Shown one piece after another: positions 45,042 through 53,370 of a stretch of DNA of 64,000 nt. How positions within the stretch are numbered: position 1 is the stretch's first letter; each line of letters begins with the position of its first letter. Origin of the DNA: Chryseobacterium ureilyticum (lineage in GTDB: Bacteria > Bacteroidota > Bacteroidia > Flavobacteriales > Weeksellaceae); assembly GCF_900156735.1 (NCBI RefSeq), contig NZ_FTOL01000014.1, positions 1 through 64,000 of the forward strand. The letters run 5' to 3'. The notes under the pieces were generated by a model that saw nothing but the letters and a program-made list of their open reading frames with translations, ran no database searches and had not been told where the DNA came from. Both the position numbers and the translations under genes were made by a program.

Positions 45042-45057
45042 AGCATCAAATTACAGT

Positions 45058-45735
45058 ATGAATAAAGATCTTGAAGCCTTCACTGGGCATATGTCGTGGC
45101 TATTCCATCCTTCCACAATATCAGACGTTACAGAAACAGACATTAAATTATCTGACAAGTTTACAGTTACATTTCCGATTCTTACAGCTCTGATTAACCA
45201 GGCAAGAGTGCTGAGTATAAAAATAGAACAACAGCCTTATTATCTTTTTTCCTGGACAAACAAAGACAATCAAAATTTCGGGTGGCTAAACAAAATAGAA
45301 AATGATATTTCCTCTCCCCTTCCTTTTATTGGAGAGCATAGACTACTATTGGAAGAGATTGGCGGAATTCAGGAATCTTTTAATCAACCAGATCCCAGTT
45401 TTTCAAATAATCAGGAATTTATGTTTGTCAGCTCAGAATGTACAACAGGAATCAATGATTGGGAAGATTATTATGAAGAACTATGCAAAGAGGAACGGAA
45501 ACCTCAGATAGATTACAAAGACTTTATAAGTTTCGTTATGGAGGCTAATGGTAATTCTACCGTCTATGATCCAAAAACAAAGGAAGTTTTTCTTTTTGCT
45601 CACGATCATGCTTGTAATAATGTAGATCTTTTGGAAAATCAGCCGGAATACACTTTTTATAGATTTCACAACATTATCAGTTTTGGGGACTATGTAGAAG
45701 CTTTAGCATTGGAATGGAAAAACGAACTTATTTAA
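45058..45735 (+). CDS. SUKH (SMI1/KNR4)-like protein, possible immunity protein
   Basis: The 225-residue soluble protein loosely follows the SUKH pattern: EHRLLLEEIGGIQESF (about 98-114), a long middle region, then FVSSECTTGINDW, STVYDPKTKEVFLFAHDH and a final FISFGDYVEAL-type helix. SUKH proteins often neutralise nuclease or other polymorphic toxins. No toxin gene is adjacent, so immunity is speculative and the family match is only a sequence impression. Confidence 0.55.
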   Translation: MNKDLEAFTGHMSWLFHPSTISDVTETDIKLSDKFTVTFPILTALINQARVLSIKIEQQPYYLFSWTNKDNQNFGWLNKIENDISSPLPFIGEHRLLLEEIGGIQESFNQPDPSFSNNQEFMFVSSECTTGINDWEDYYEELCKEERKPQIDYKDFISFVMEANGNSTVYDPKTKEVFLFAHDHACNNVDLLENQPEYTFYRFHNIISFGDYVEALALEWKNELI

Positions 45736-45787
45736 AGCTATAGCAGAAATTAATATTTTTTATACACTATTAAAAATCATTGTAAGA

Positions 45788-46513
45788 ATGAAGAAGATTG
45801 GAATGTCCATCATTATATGTTTGTCATCTATATTAGGCGCGCAAACTAAGCAACAGGTAGATGCTTTCTATGACGCTGTCCGAGATGATAATTTTCCACT
45901 GGTAAAAAAAATGGTTGAGCAAGAGGGGTATCCTATTAAAGCGGTTATTCCTCAACAGATATTACCTGTAAAAGCAGCCATCTGGAAAAAGAACTTACCC
46001 ATGGTGGAATATATGGTAAGCAAGGGAGCCAATCTAACAGCAGATACAACATTAGTTGATACCGCTATTGAATACGGAAGTCCAGAAATTACCCTCTATC
46101 TTCTGAAAAAGGGACTTTATGCTAAAAATGCCTTAAGTAAAGCAGTTTTTTACGAAAACCTTGATATTGCTAAAGAAGTTTACCTGAACTACCAACCTCA
46201 GAAAATAGACAATGAATACATGGGAAGGTTTCTGTTATTGGCAGCAAAAAACAACGATTTGGAATTTATCAAAAAGCTTCCGTTAAAAGGAAAAGATTCT
46301 CCTATGGATTATTTTGATTATGACGGATACAATGCCTTACTCTATGCAGTGGAAAAGAATTATACTGAACTTGCGAAATACCTTTTATCTCAGGGAGCAG
46401 ATAAAAAGTCTACCATTTCAATAGAAACAGATAATGGAATTGTTTCCGGGAAAACGGCTATGCAGCTTGCCAAAGCCAACAAAAACACTGAACTTATTAA
46501 GCTTTTAAAATAA
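45788..46513 (+). CDS. Secreted ankyrin-repeat protein
   Basis: The 241-residue protein has a signal peptide (1-18, ending LGAQ) and about six ankyrin-type repeats, with LPMVEYMVSKGANLTADTTL, SPEITLYLLKKGLYAKNALS and YTELAKYLLSQGADKKS among the clearest. Ankyrin repeats mediate protein contacts. In bacteria they occur in both periplasmic and immunity roles. A partner is not visible. It starts 52 bp after the SUKH-like gene, so cotranscription is possible. Confidence 0.75.
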   Translation: MKKIGMSIIICLSSILGAQTKQQVDAFYDAVRDDNFPLVKKMVEQEGYPIKAVIPQQILPVKAAIWKKNLPMVEYMVSKGANLTADTTLVDTAIEYGSPEITLYLLKKGLYAKNALSKAVFYENLDIAKEVYLNYQPQKIDNEYMGRFLLLAAKNNDLEFIKKLPLKGKDSPMDYFDYDGYNALLYAVEKNYTELAKYLLSQGADKKSTISIETDNGIVSGKTAMQLAKANKNTELIKLLK

Positions 46514-46599
46514 AAATCAACATCCGGCAGTGTTCTTATTTTATGGAGACTGCCGGTATTAAATCTCTGTTTATATCGGAAAAACGTTTATCAATAAAT

Positions 46600-47088
46600 A
46601 TGATCGAAATTAAATTCAAAAAAAATAATATTCTTTTCTCATTATATCTTAGTATTCTGGGATTGGTTGCTTCAGTGTATGTATTATTTCATTTGAGTTT
46701 AATTGTACAATTGATCTCCGTTTTCTGGATTGCTGTAATAGCGCATGTCATTTATACCAAATACCAACAATTAACAAAAGCTAAAAAAGGAATGCCTGCT
46801 CTGGAAATAAATGATCACGGGATCACAAATAATACTTCTCCACAGCCTATATATTTAAGATGGGGAGAAATTACCAGCTTTCAGACAGGTTTTTACAGGA
46901 ATAATAATATTCTCATTAATCCTATAGATCCGGAAAAATATAGAAATAAAGAAATGAATCAGTTTTTTCAGATCATAGGAAGTATTTTTTCATCTAAGCC
47001 TGAGGTATTATGGATCGATACGGATGTTCTGAATATCAAAAAAGATGAACTCCTCCATCTTCTGAATCGCAAGCTTTACAAAAATTAA
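46600..47088 (+). CDS. Hypothetical membrane protein (STM3941-like)
   Basis: The start at 46600 gives 162 residues. Two membrane helices (about 14-33 and 37-58) precede a soluble domain (about 65-162) with LEINDHGITNN, IYLRWGEITSFQTG and PEVLWIDTD, resembling the short pleckstrin-like domains of STM3941-type membrane proteins. It precedes two more small membrane proteins transcribed in the same direction. Confidence 0.55.
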   Translation: MIEIKFKKNNILFSLYLSILGLVASVYVLFHLSLIVQLISVFWIAVIAHVIYTKYQQLTKAKKGMPALEINDHGITNNTSPQPIYLRWGEITSFQTGFYRNNNILINPIDPEKYRNKEMNQFFQIIGSIFSSKPEVLWIDTDVLNIKKDELLHLLNRKLYKN

Positions 47089-47101
47089 TAACTATAAACG
47101 G

Positions 47102-47920
47102 ATGACGTCAAGAATTCCTGATTTTATCAATATCACTAAAAAAAACTTTGGCAAAAAGAATGATGCAATGGCATTGGTCTTCTTTTCCCTGTTTTCTTTA
47201 CTGGGGATTTTAGGTGTTTTTTTGAACTGGCAAAGTTGGGTTTGTGCAGCATTCATTGTTATTAGTTTTTCTGTTTCATGGAATAAAATCAATAAAGTAT
47301 TGCTTTTTTTCATCGGCGGACTTTTTCTCATCTTGGCAGGTTATTTCCGCAAGGAATTGGGAATTGATATTTTTGGATTGTTTATTACACTTCTGTTTTT
47401 CCCATTTATATTCTTTATAAAACCCTACTATCTCGAATATAAAAATGCTAAAGATTTTGAGGTTTTTTATCTTGACCATAAACAACTTCGGTGTCTTACT
47501 ACTCAAGAAAATTCAGAGTATAAAGATTATGCACTCAATCCCCGAAATTATCTTAAAAGGTATTCTTTTCAGCAGATCAAAGCTGTACAGTTTCATAAAC
47601 GTCACCTCATCATTGCCATCGATCAGGTATTGATTCGTCCCAAGGAACTTACCTCAACAGATCTGGAATTGATTTATTCTTATATTAAGCTTAATTGTCC
47701 TCATTTATTAAAGAATGAAAAAACAATAGCAGAGAATTTCAAAATTGAAAATCAGTTTTACCTGCATAAATTTCTCATCTTCTCTCCGGTAATTGTATTA
47801 GCACCTGTTATTTATTTTTTTGGAGATAATGGAAGAAATGTAATGGTAAGCTATTCTTGTATAGTATTAATGATAATTTGCCCATTTGTTATCTATAAGG
47901 TTTTAAACAGAAAGAGTTAA
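47102..47920 (+). CDS. Hypothetical membrane protein
   Basis: This 272-residue protein was not recognised. It has five to six hydrophobic segments (about 22-40, 45-62, 65-82, 92-110, 224-242, 248-268) with a soluble, pleckstrin-like middle region (about 115-215, with RYSFQQIKAVQFHKRHLIIAIDQ). It starts 13 bp after the previous gene and 17 bp before the next, so the three form a transcript. Confidence 0.6.
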   Translation: MTSRIPDFINITKKNFGKKNDAMALVFFSLFSLLGILGVFLNWQSWVCAAFIVISFSVSWNKINKVLLFFIGGLFLILAGYFRKELGIDIFGLFITLLFFPFIFFIKPYYLEYKNAKDFEVFYLDHKQLRCLTTQENSEYKDYALNPRNYLKRYSFQQIKAVQFHKRHLIIAIDQVLIRPKELTSTDLELIYSYIKLNCPHLLKNEKTIAENFKIENQFYLHKFLIFSPVIVLAPVIYFFGDNGRNVMVSYSCIVLMIICPFVIYKVLNRKS

Positions 47921-47937
47921 AATTAATCTGTGAATCT

Positions 47938-48447
47938 ATGTTGAAACGTATTGTAATTACTTTATCGATATTAGGGGTTTTATATATTCCTCTAAGAATG
48001 CTGATAACGACATCTTCTCTGAAAGAAATACAGGGAACGATAAAAGAGGTACGTCCATCTTCTACAAGAATACCTTATTATACTTTTACTTTAAACGAAT
48101 ATCCTTGTAGTTTTTACAATAAAGGCAATGGAACTTTGAGTCTTTTAAAGGATGCTCCTGAGACACAGAAAAAGGCTGTTTCATTAATGATAAAAAACAA
48201 TGATACTTCATTACTTCAGCATAAGACATCTGTTTTTTATTTTGCTTTCAATCAAAAAAATAAATTGATCGATGTGTACTACTCTATTGTAAGACTTGGA
48301 GTATTGCCCCACTTCATCACATTATTCTTTTATTTCCTGATCCTACTATTTAATATATTAGGAGCTTACCTTCTTCCTAAACAGGATATATTTTCCAAAT
48401 TTATCAAACTCTACCTTTTAATGATTCTTTTATTAATGTTTTTATAA
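47938..48447 (+). CDS. Small hypothetical membrane protein
   Basis: An unrecognised 169-residue protein with an N-terminal helix (about 5-24), a beta-rich soluble portion (35-105), and two C-terminal helices (about 120-140 and 148-169). Organisation is similar to DUF3592-type proteins. It is last in the three-gene run. Confidence 0.6.
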   Translation: MLKRIVITLSILGVLYIPLRMLITTSSLKEIQGTIKEVRPSSTRIPYYTFTLNEYPCSFYNKGNGTLSLLKDAPETQKKAVSLMIKNNDTSLLQHKTSVFYFAFNQKNKLIDVYYSIVRLGVLPHFITLFFYFLILLFNILGAYLLPKQDIFSKFIKLYLLMILLLMFL

Positions 48448-48560
48448 CTTATCAAAAGTAGAAAAATAGAATTTAACAGTATTACTTATTCTAAAATAAC
48501 CTCAATTCTTAAAAATCCTAATAAAAATCAGGTTTCCAAGGCAAAATAATGCAACTTTAT

Positions 48561-48581
48561 TGTTTAGAATTATTATAAATA
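48561..48581 (+). promoter_or_regulatory. Fur-like operator at the PepSY/TonB operon
   Basis: A 21-bp site ending AATTATTATAAATA; it matches the perfect palindrome at 55732-55752 at 19 of 21 positions. Its core reads AGAAT-T-ATTATAA, close to the 7-1-7 Fur box pattern. It sits between the -33 and -7 positions of the promoter, where a repressor would block polymerase. Confidence 0.5.
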
Positions 48582-48585
48582 AAGG

Positions 48586-48593
48586 TATATTTG
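48586..48593 (+). promoter_or_regulatory. -7 promoter element of the PepSY/TonB operon
   Basis: TATATTTG matches TAnnTTTG 39 bp ahead of the PepSY-protein ATG. A TTG lies 23 nt upstream (48560-48562), slightly further than the usual 19-21. Confidence 0.5.
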
Positions 48594-48632
48594 TGGCTTA
48601 TTTATTTTTAATAAGACTAAATAACTATAAAA

Positions 48633-49841
48633 ATGCAACAGACCGATAAAAAGAAGTCTAAAGGTACCTTCAAAAAATATATTCTGAAAGCTCATCTATG
48701 GCTCGGACTGCTTTCCGGGATCATTGTTTTGATTGTTTCTTTGTCAGGTGCATTTTTTGTTTTCAATGAAGATATTACAGCTGCATTGCGTAAGGAAAGT
48801 ACTTTTCATGGTGAAAAAGATATTCAGCATAAGAAACCTATTCCTTTACATGAGCTAAAAGATCTGGTAAATGCCCAGCTAAAAAATGAAATCGTAAAAA
48901 CGGAAGAAGTCACCATCCCAATAGATCCTGCGCGTTCTTACCAATTCGGATTGATTAAAGCTAACCCGGATGGCTGGAACCACTTTAATACTTTTATTGT
49001 TTATAAAAACATTTATGTAAATCAATACACAGGAAAGGTAATCGCTATCTATGATGTAAAAAACAACCCTTTCTTTATCTGTATGACTCTCCATCGTTCG
49101 TTATTGCTTAGTGATAAAATCGGGGGTACTATTGTGGGAGTGTCTACAATCATTTTTGTCATCATGCTGATTACCGGAATTATCCTGTGGTGGCCCAAGA
49201 ATAAAAAGATGAGTAAACAACGCTTATGGTTCCGTTGGGAGAAGGTAAAAGGCTGGCGACGCAAGAACTATGATGTACACAATATCATTGGTTTCTACTC
49301 TTCTTTTCTTGCCATTATTGTAGCTATTACAGGAATTATGTATTCATTCCGTATTACTCAGATGTGGGTATATGTGCTGCTCAATGGTTTCTCATCCGCT
49401 ACACCGGATTACAGCCAATATAAAACAGTGGCACCGGAATCTGTAGAAACTGCTACAACTATAGACCGTATTATAGAACAGGTAAAAATTCATTATCCGA
49501 AGGCATATTCTTTTGGAGTAGATCTGGAAGATCATGCTGAAGCAGATCACAAACACGATAATCTAAGCATCTGGATCAAAGAAAAAGAATTCACTTATGC
49601 TGAATCTTCTATGATGATTTTTGATGAACATTCGGGGAAACTTTTGTTTAACCGTCCACATGAAGATAAGCCTATGGCTGAAAGAGCTACAGATGCTACC
49701 TATGATCTGCACGTGGGAGCGTTCTTCGGAATGCCTGGAAAAATACTGGCATTTTTAATGAGTCTATTCTGTGCGTCATTGCCAATAACCGGGTTTATGA
49801 TCTGGTGGGGCAGAAGAAATAAAAAGAAAACAACAACCTAA
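48633..49841 (+). CDS. PepSY-associated transmembrane protein (iron-uptake type)
   Basis: The 402-residue inner-membrane protein has four membrane helices: HLWLGLLSGIIVLIVSLSGA (about 16-38), GTIVGVSTIIFVIMLITGI (about 166-185), NIIGFYSSFLAIIVAITGIM (about 213-235) and a final MSLFCASLPITGFMIWWGR. The histidines (His16, the LHRSLLL pair, DVHNIIG, DLHVGAF) are typical of PepSY_TM proteins thought to bind heme and reduce ferric siderophores. It is followed 12 bp later by a TonB receptor and lies behind a Fur-like site. Confidence 0.85.
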   Translation: MQQTDKKKSKGTFKKYILKAHLWLGLLSGIIVLIVSLSGAFFVFNEDITAALRKESTFHGEKDIQHKKPIPLHELKDLVNAQLKNEIVKTEEVTIPIDPARSYQFGLIKANPDGWNHFNTFIVYKNIYVNQYTGKVIAIYDVKNNPFFICMTLHRSLLLSDKIGGTIVGVSTIIFVIMLITGIILWWPKNKKMSKQRLWFRWEKVKGWRRKNYDVHNIIGFYSSFLAIIVAITGIMYSFRITQMWVYVLLNGFSSATPDYSQYKTVAPESVETATTIDRIIEQVKIHYPKAYSFGVDLEDHAEADHKHDNLSIWIKEKEFTYAESSMMIFDEHSGKLLFNRPHEDKPMAERATDATYDLHVGAFFGMPGKILAFLMSLFCASLPITGFMIWWGRRNKKKTTT

Positions 49842-49853
49842 AATCCATTATTC

Positions 49854-51977
49854 ATGAAGAAACACTATATATGGCTACCTTTAATGGCTAGCCTGAATGC
49901 TTACGGACAAACGGAAAGTCTTAATGACTCTTTGCAGACAGAAAAAACTTCAGAGATTAGCGGTATTGTAATCAAAGGAACTAAAGCTGTCTTCCAACAG
50001 AAAGCCGATAAAATGATTTTTAATGTAGAAAACAGTGTATTGTCTGATGGTACCAATGTACTGGAATTACTAGGCAAAACACCAGGTGTGGTAATTTCGC
50101 AGGAAGGAGAACTCTCTTTACGTGGTAAGAAAGGAGTAAGTGTAATGATTAACGGGAAGCTAAGCTCATTATCTACTAAAGAGCTTGCCAACTTACTACG
50201 TTCTACCAATTCTACTTTGGTAAAGAATATTGAAATTATTGCCAATCCTTCTTCCAAATACGATGCTGCCGGAAATGCAGGAATCATTAATATTGTGATG
50301 AAAAAAAGCTCATTGGAAGGAATGAGTGGTAACTATTACCTGAACGGCGGAAGAGGTCGTAAAAACAGGATTAATACCGGACTGAGTTTAAATTATACTC
50401 ATAAAAAGCTATCCTTACACGGAGATTACAGTTATACTTTCCGTGGTGAGGAGGAAAAGAGAAACTTTAATCAGGTTTTCTTTGATGAAAATCAACCTCA
50501 GCTGATGACCCGAAGTACAGATCAGAATTCGGTAACCAGTGAGCCTTTAACATCGAATAACTTCAAATTCGGGGCGGATTATGCATTCAATGACAAAACA
50601 ACGATTGGAGCTTTATTTGATGCTAAAATAGGACGCTATGAGAACTTCTCAAAAGGTGAAAATAAAATATTCCAGCCTGTAGACCAACTTTTTGCTCATG
50701 TTCTTTCGGATAATAAGAATAAAGAAAACTGGTACGATTATACTTATAATTTAAAAGGGTCACACGTCTTCAATGATAAAGATTATAAAGTAGATGTGGA
50801 TCTGGAATACGAAACATCTCGATTTACTTCGCGCCAGAATCAGTTTTCGGATGCATTGGTGAATCTTGGAACGGAGAGTTTTAACAACAGAAGAGGTAGT
50901 ATTGCTTCCCGTCTGAAAGTTTTCAATGCTAAAGTAGATTTTACTCTTCCTTTTAGTGAAATGCATAATCTGGAAACCGGGCTTAAATCTACGATAAAGT
51001 CTAATAACAACCCTTCGGAATATTTTAAACAAGAAGGTGAAGACTGGATCAATGATGATAAAGCTAGTAATGAATATGTTTACAAAGAACAGATTCATGC
51101 ATTATATGCCAACTACAAGCTGAATCTCACGAAATGGACATTCCAGCTAGGTTTAAGAACGGAAACGACACATACGGATATCAATCAGAAAACATCACAG
51201 GAACAGCGAAAAAGAGATTATACAAACCTTTTCCCGAGTGCATCCATCAAATACCAGATGAGCGACAACCATGGATTTTATGCTTCATACAGTAAAAGAA
51301 TCAACAGACCGAGTCATTTTGATCTGAACCCATTTCGTTTTTATGATGACCCGTTCAATTATTGGCAGGGAAATCCTAATCTGAATCCGGAATTTACCCA
51401 CGCAACGGAATTGGGTTACACCTGGGGAAAATATATCATAGCATCAGCTTATTTCAGTGTAACCAATGATGTGATGACGGAAGTTTATAATTATCAGCCG
51501 GATACAGGAATTTTGGTGAAAACGCAGGATAACCTGAATAAATCTTATGTATATGGTGCCAATATAACAGCTACTACAAAGCTTTTCAACTGGTGGTCAT
51601 TGACTTCTATGTTTAATATATTCAACAATGAGTATAAAGGAAATTACCAAAATTATTCCGTGAACAGTTCACAGCTTGCATTTACAGTGAATGCACAAAA
51701 CAGTTTCAATATTATCAAAGGAATGAAGGCTGAGGCTAATGCCCAATATTTCTCAAAATCAAACATTGGCTTGTTTATCCGTGATGCTTATTTTGATCTG
51801 ACGGTAGGTGTTTCAAAAACATTATGGAAGGATAAAGCGACTTTGAAACTAGCTGTTACAGACTTATTAAAGACCAATAATTATCGTGTAACCGGAAATA
51901 ACTTCAGTTCTACGATTCGACAGAAATACAATCTGGACAGCCGTGTGATCACCCTGTCATTGAATTATAAACTTTAG
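49854..51977 (+). CDS. TonB-dependent outer-membrane receptor
   Basis: The 707-residue protein has a signal peptide (1-19), a TonB-box/plug with ISGIVIKGTKAVFQQKADKM, LSLRGKKGVSVMINGK and NPSSKYDAAGNAGIINIVMKK, and an outer-membrane beta-barrel of the OMP_b-brl_3 type (for example FPSASIKYQMSDNHGFYASYSKRINRPSHFDLNPF, in pieces), ending RVITLSLNYKL. No carboxypeptidase-like N-terminal domain is present. The paired PepSY protein and Fur-like operator point to iron complexes as cargo; this is inferred. Confidence 0.85.
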   Translation: MKKHYIWLPLMASLNAYGQTESLNDSLQTEKTSEISGIVIKGTKAVFQQKADKMIFNVENSVLSDGTNVLELLGKTPGVVISQEGELSLRGKKGVSVMINGKLSSLSTKELANLLRSTNSTLVKNIEIIANPSSKYDAAGNAGIINIVMKKSSLEGMSGNYYLNGGRGRKNRINTGLSLNYTHKKLSLHGDYSYTFRGEEEKRNFNQVFFDENQPQLMTRSTDQNSVTSEPLTSNNFKFGADYAFNDKTTIGALFDAKIGRYENFSKGENKIFQPVDQLFAHVLSDNKNKENWYDYTYNLKGSHVFNDKDYKVDVDLEYETSRFTSRQNQFSDALVNLGTESFNNRRGSIASRLKVFNAKVDFTLPFSEMHNLETGLKSTIKSNNNPSEYFKQEGEDWINDDKASNEYVYKEQIHALYANYKLNLTKWTFQLGLRTETTHTDINQKTSQEQRKRDYTNLFPSASIKYQMSDNHGFYASYSKRINRPSHFDLNPFRFYDDPFNYWQGNPNLNPEFTHATELGYTWGKYIIASAYFSVTNDVMTEVYNYQPDTGILVKTQDNLNKSYVYGANITATTKLFNWWSLTSMFNIFNNEYKGNYQNYSVNSSQLAFTVNAQNSFNIIKGMKAEANAQYFSKSNIGLFIRDAYFDLTVGVSKTLWKDKATLKLAVTDLLKTNNYRVTGNNFSSTIRQKYNLDSRVITLSLNYKL

Positions 51978-52012
51978 AATATTAATTCATAGAAATAAAT
52001 AATAAGATAGCT

Positions 52013-52047
52013 AAAATGGTCGGAAAAATTATCCGACCATTTTTTAT
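52013..52047. terminator. Terminator after the PepSY/TonB operon
   Basis: AAATGGTCGG and CCGACCATTT flank AAAAATTAT, followed by a T tract. It terminates the plus-strand operon. Confidence 0.85.
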
Positions 52048-52089
52048 TTTCTAATTATCTGTCTTTAAAACTCAGCAAATAAAGTAAGC

Positions 52090-52125
52090 AAAAACGGTTC
52101 TCAATATAATTGAGAACCGTTTTTT
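52090..52125. terminator. Second terminator facing the DUF4374 gene
   Basis: AAAACGGTTCTCAA and TTGAGAACCGTTTT enclose TATAA, with A and T runs on either side. It lies 35 bp beyond the stop of the convergent lipoprotein gene and probably serves it. Confidence 0.85.
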
Positions 52126-52161
52126 ATCAAATAAATATTCTATGAACTTGAGACGTTGGTA

Positions 52162-53364
52162 TTAGTCGTAAAACTTATCAAAACGTGCAAAACCGGAGAT
52201 ACGATCCGGAAGCTTCATCCCTTTAGTTATTTTATCGGTTTGAAGATCATAGATCCATACAAAGTTTTCACCTTTATTACTGTTCAGCGCGATATATAAT
52301 TTTTTATTCTGAACAAATATGCCTTGTTCGTAAGGTTCATCTCCAGGTAATTCATCCAGTACTCGCACCAATTGTCTGGTTTCAATATCTATGATGGCAT
52401 AACGACCGTTATAAGCATCACCTAAAGCCGGATCACGGTACAGAACTACCATTTTATTGTCACCGATATAATCTATTACTGTTTCCAGAGATTTATTGCC
52501 CACAATATCAGTAAGATTGATCTGATAGCCCGGATCTGGTGCAGTAGCTCCTTTAAGGGTTCTGAAAAGGTAAATTTTATTTGATCCCGCTCCTACACGT
52601 GGAAAACATGTGTAATAAAAGGCTTCTTTATCTTTTGTAAAAGCTGTTTTGAAGTAAGGAGAACCATTTGCCACACCAGAGCTTCTGTTATCACTTACAG
52701 AACTTTTTACTTTGAAGGTTTTATAATCTATCACAGCAAGATTGTAATAAGGCGGATTCAGCCATTTACCATCGCGGAAGCTGTATTGAAAATAGATTTC
52801 TCCATTCATATAAGTCATGGAACCTATCGTATAAAAATGATAAGCATCCGGGAAAGGCTGAAATCCTTCGATCTCTCCCTGACGGATCACACTAAGATCT
52901 GTAGCATTGAAAACAGTATAGCGTATGTGTTGTCCATCTCCGGTTTCTCCTACCAATACTAATGTATTATCATCCGTCCATACAAAGCTGGAAATATCAC
53001 TGATATAAGTATAAGGAACTTCTTTTACCGTAGTCAGTCTGTCCTGTGTATATTTAAACTTTTTGAAGACTCCCTGGTCTGTTTTGTAGTTATAAATGAA
53101 TCCATTTTTTACAATATAGGAATACGTTCCTTTAGAATTGATCTCATCACCTTCTTTGGTAATATCCATTTCACCTTTTGTAAGGTCATTGGTAGCCGTC
53201 ATATAATGTACGGTATTGGGCCAACTTCCTAATGCGGAAAGGAGAAAATATTTATAGTCTTTTTCGCCACTTCCGGAATCTCCGTACCCAGGCTCACTTT
53301 CACAACTGATGATTGTGAAACATGCAAGTATTAAAAGTATACTGTTTTTGAAATATTGTGTCAT
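52162..53364 (-). CDS. DUF4374 surface lipoprotein (siderophore-uptake partner, XusB-like)
   Basis: The 400-residue protein has a lipoprotein signal ending IISC (Cys21) and a propeller-like DUF4374 domain, with repeats of beta strands throughout (DNTLVLVGETGDGQ, MVVLYRDPALGD, FVWIYDLQTDKITKG). In Bacteroides, XusB is a surface lipoprotein of this type that captures enterobactin for its XusA receptor. Here it follows a TonB receptor by 6 bp. Binding of a siderophore is by analogy only. Confidence 0.78.
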   Translation of the reverse strand: MTQYFKNSILLILACFTIISCESEPGYGDSGSGEKDYKYFLLSALGSWPNTVHYMTATNDLTKGEMDITKEGDEINSKGTYSYIVKNGFIYNYKTDQGVFKKFKYTQDRLTTVKEVPYTYISDISSFVWTDDNTLVLVGETGDGQHIRYTVFNATDLSVIRQGEIEGFQPFPDAYHFYTIGSMTYMNGEIYFQYSFRDGKWLNPPYYNLAVIDYKTFKVKSSVSDNRSSGVANGSPYFKTAFTKDKEAFYYTCFPRVGAGSNKIYLFRTLKGATAPDPGYQINLTDIVGNKSLETVIDYIGDNKMVVLYRDPALGDAYNGRYAIIDIETRQLVRVLDELPGDEPYEQGIFVQNKKLYIALNSNKGENFVWIYDLQTDKITKGMKLPDRISGFARFDKFYD

Positions 53365-53370
53365 GATCTT

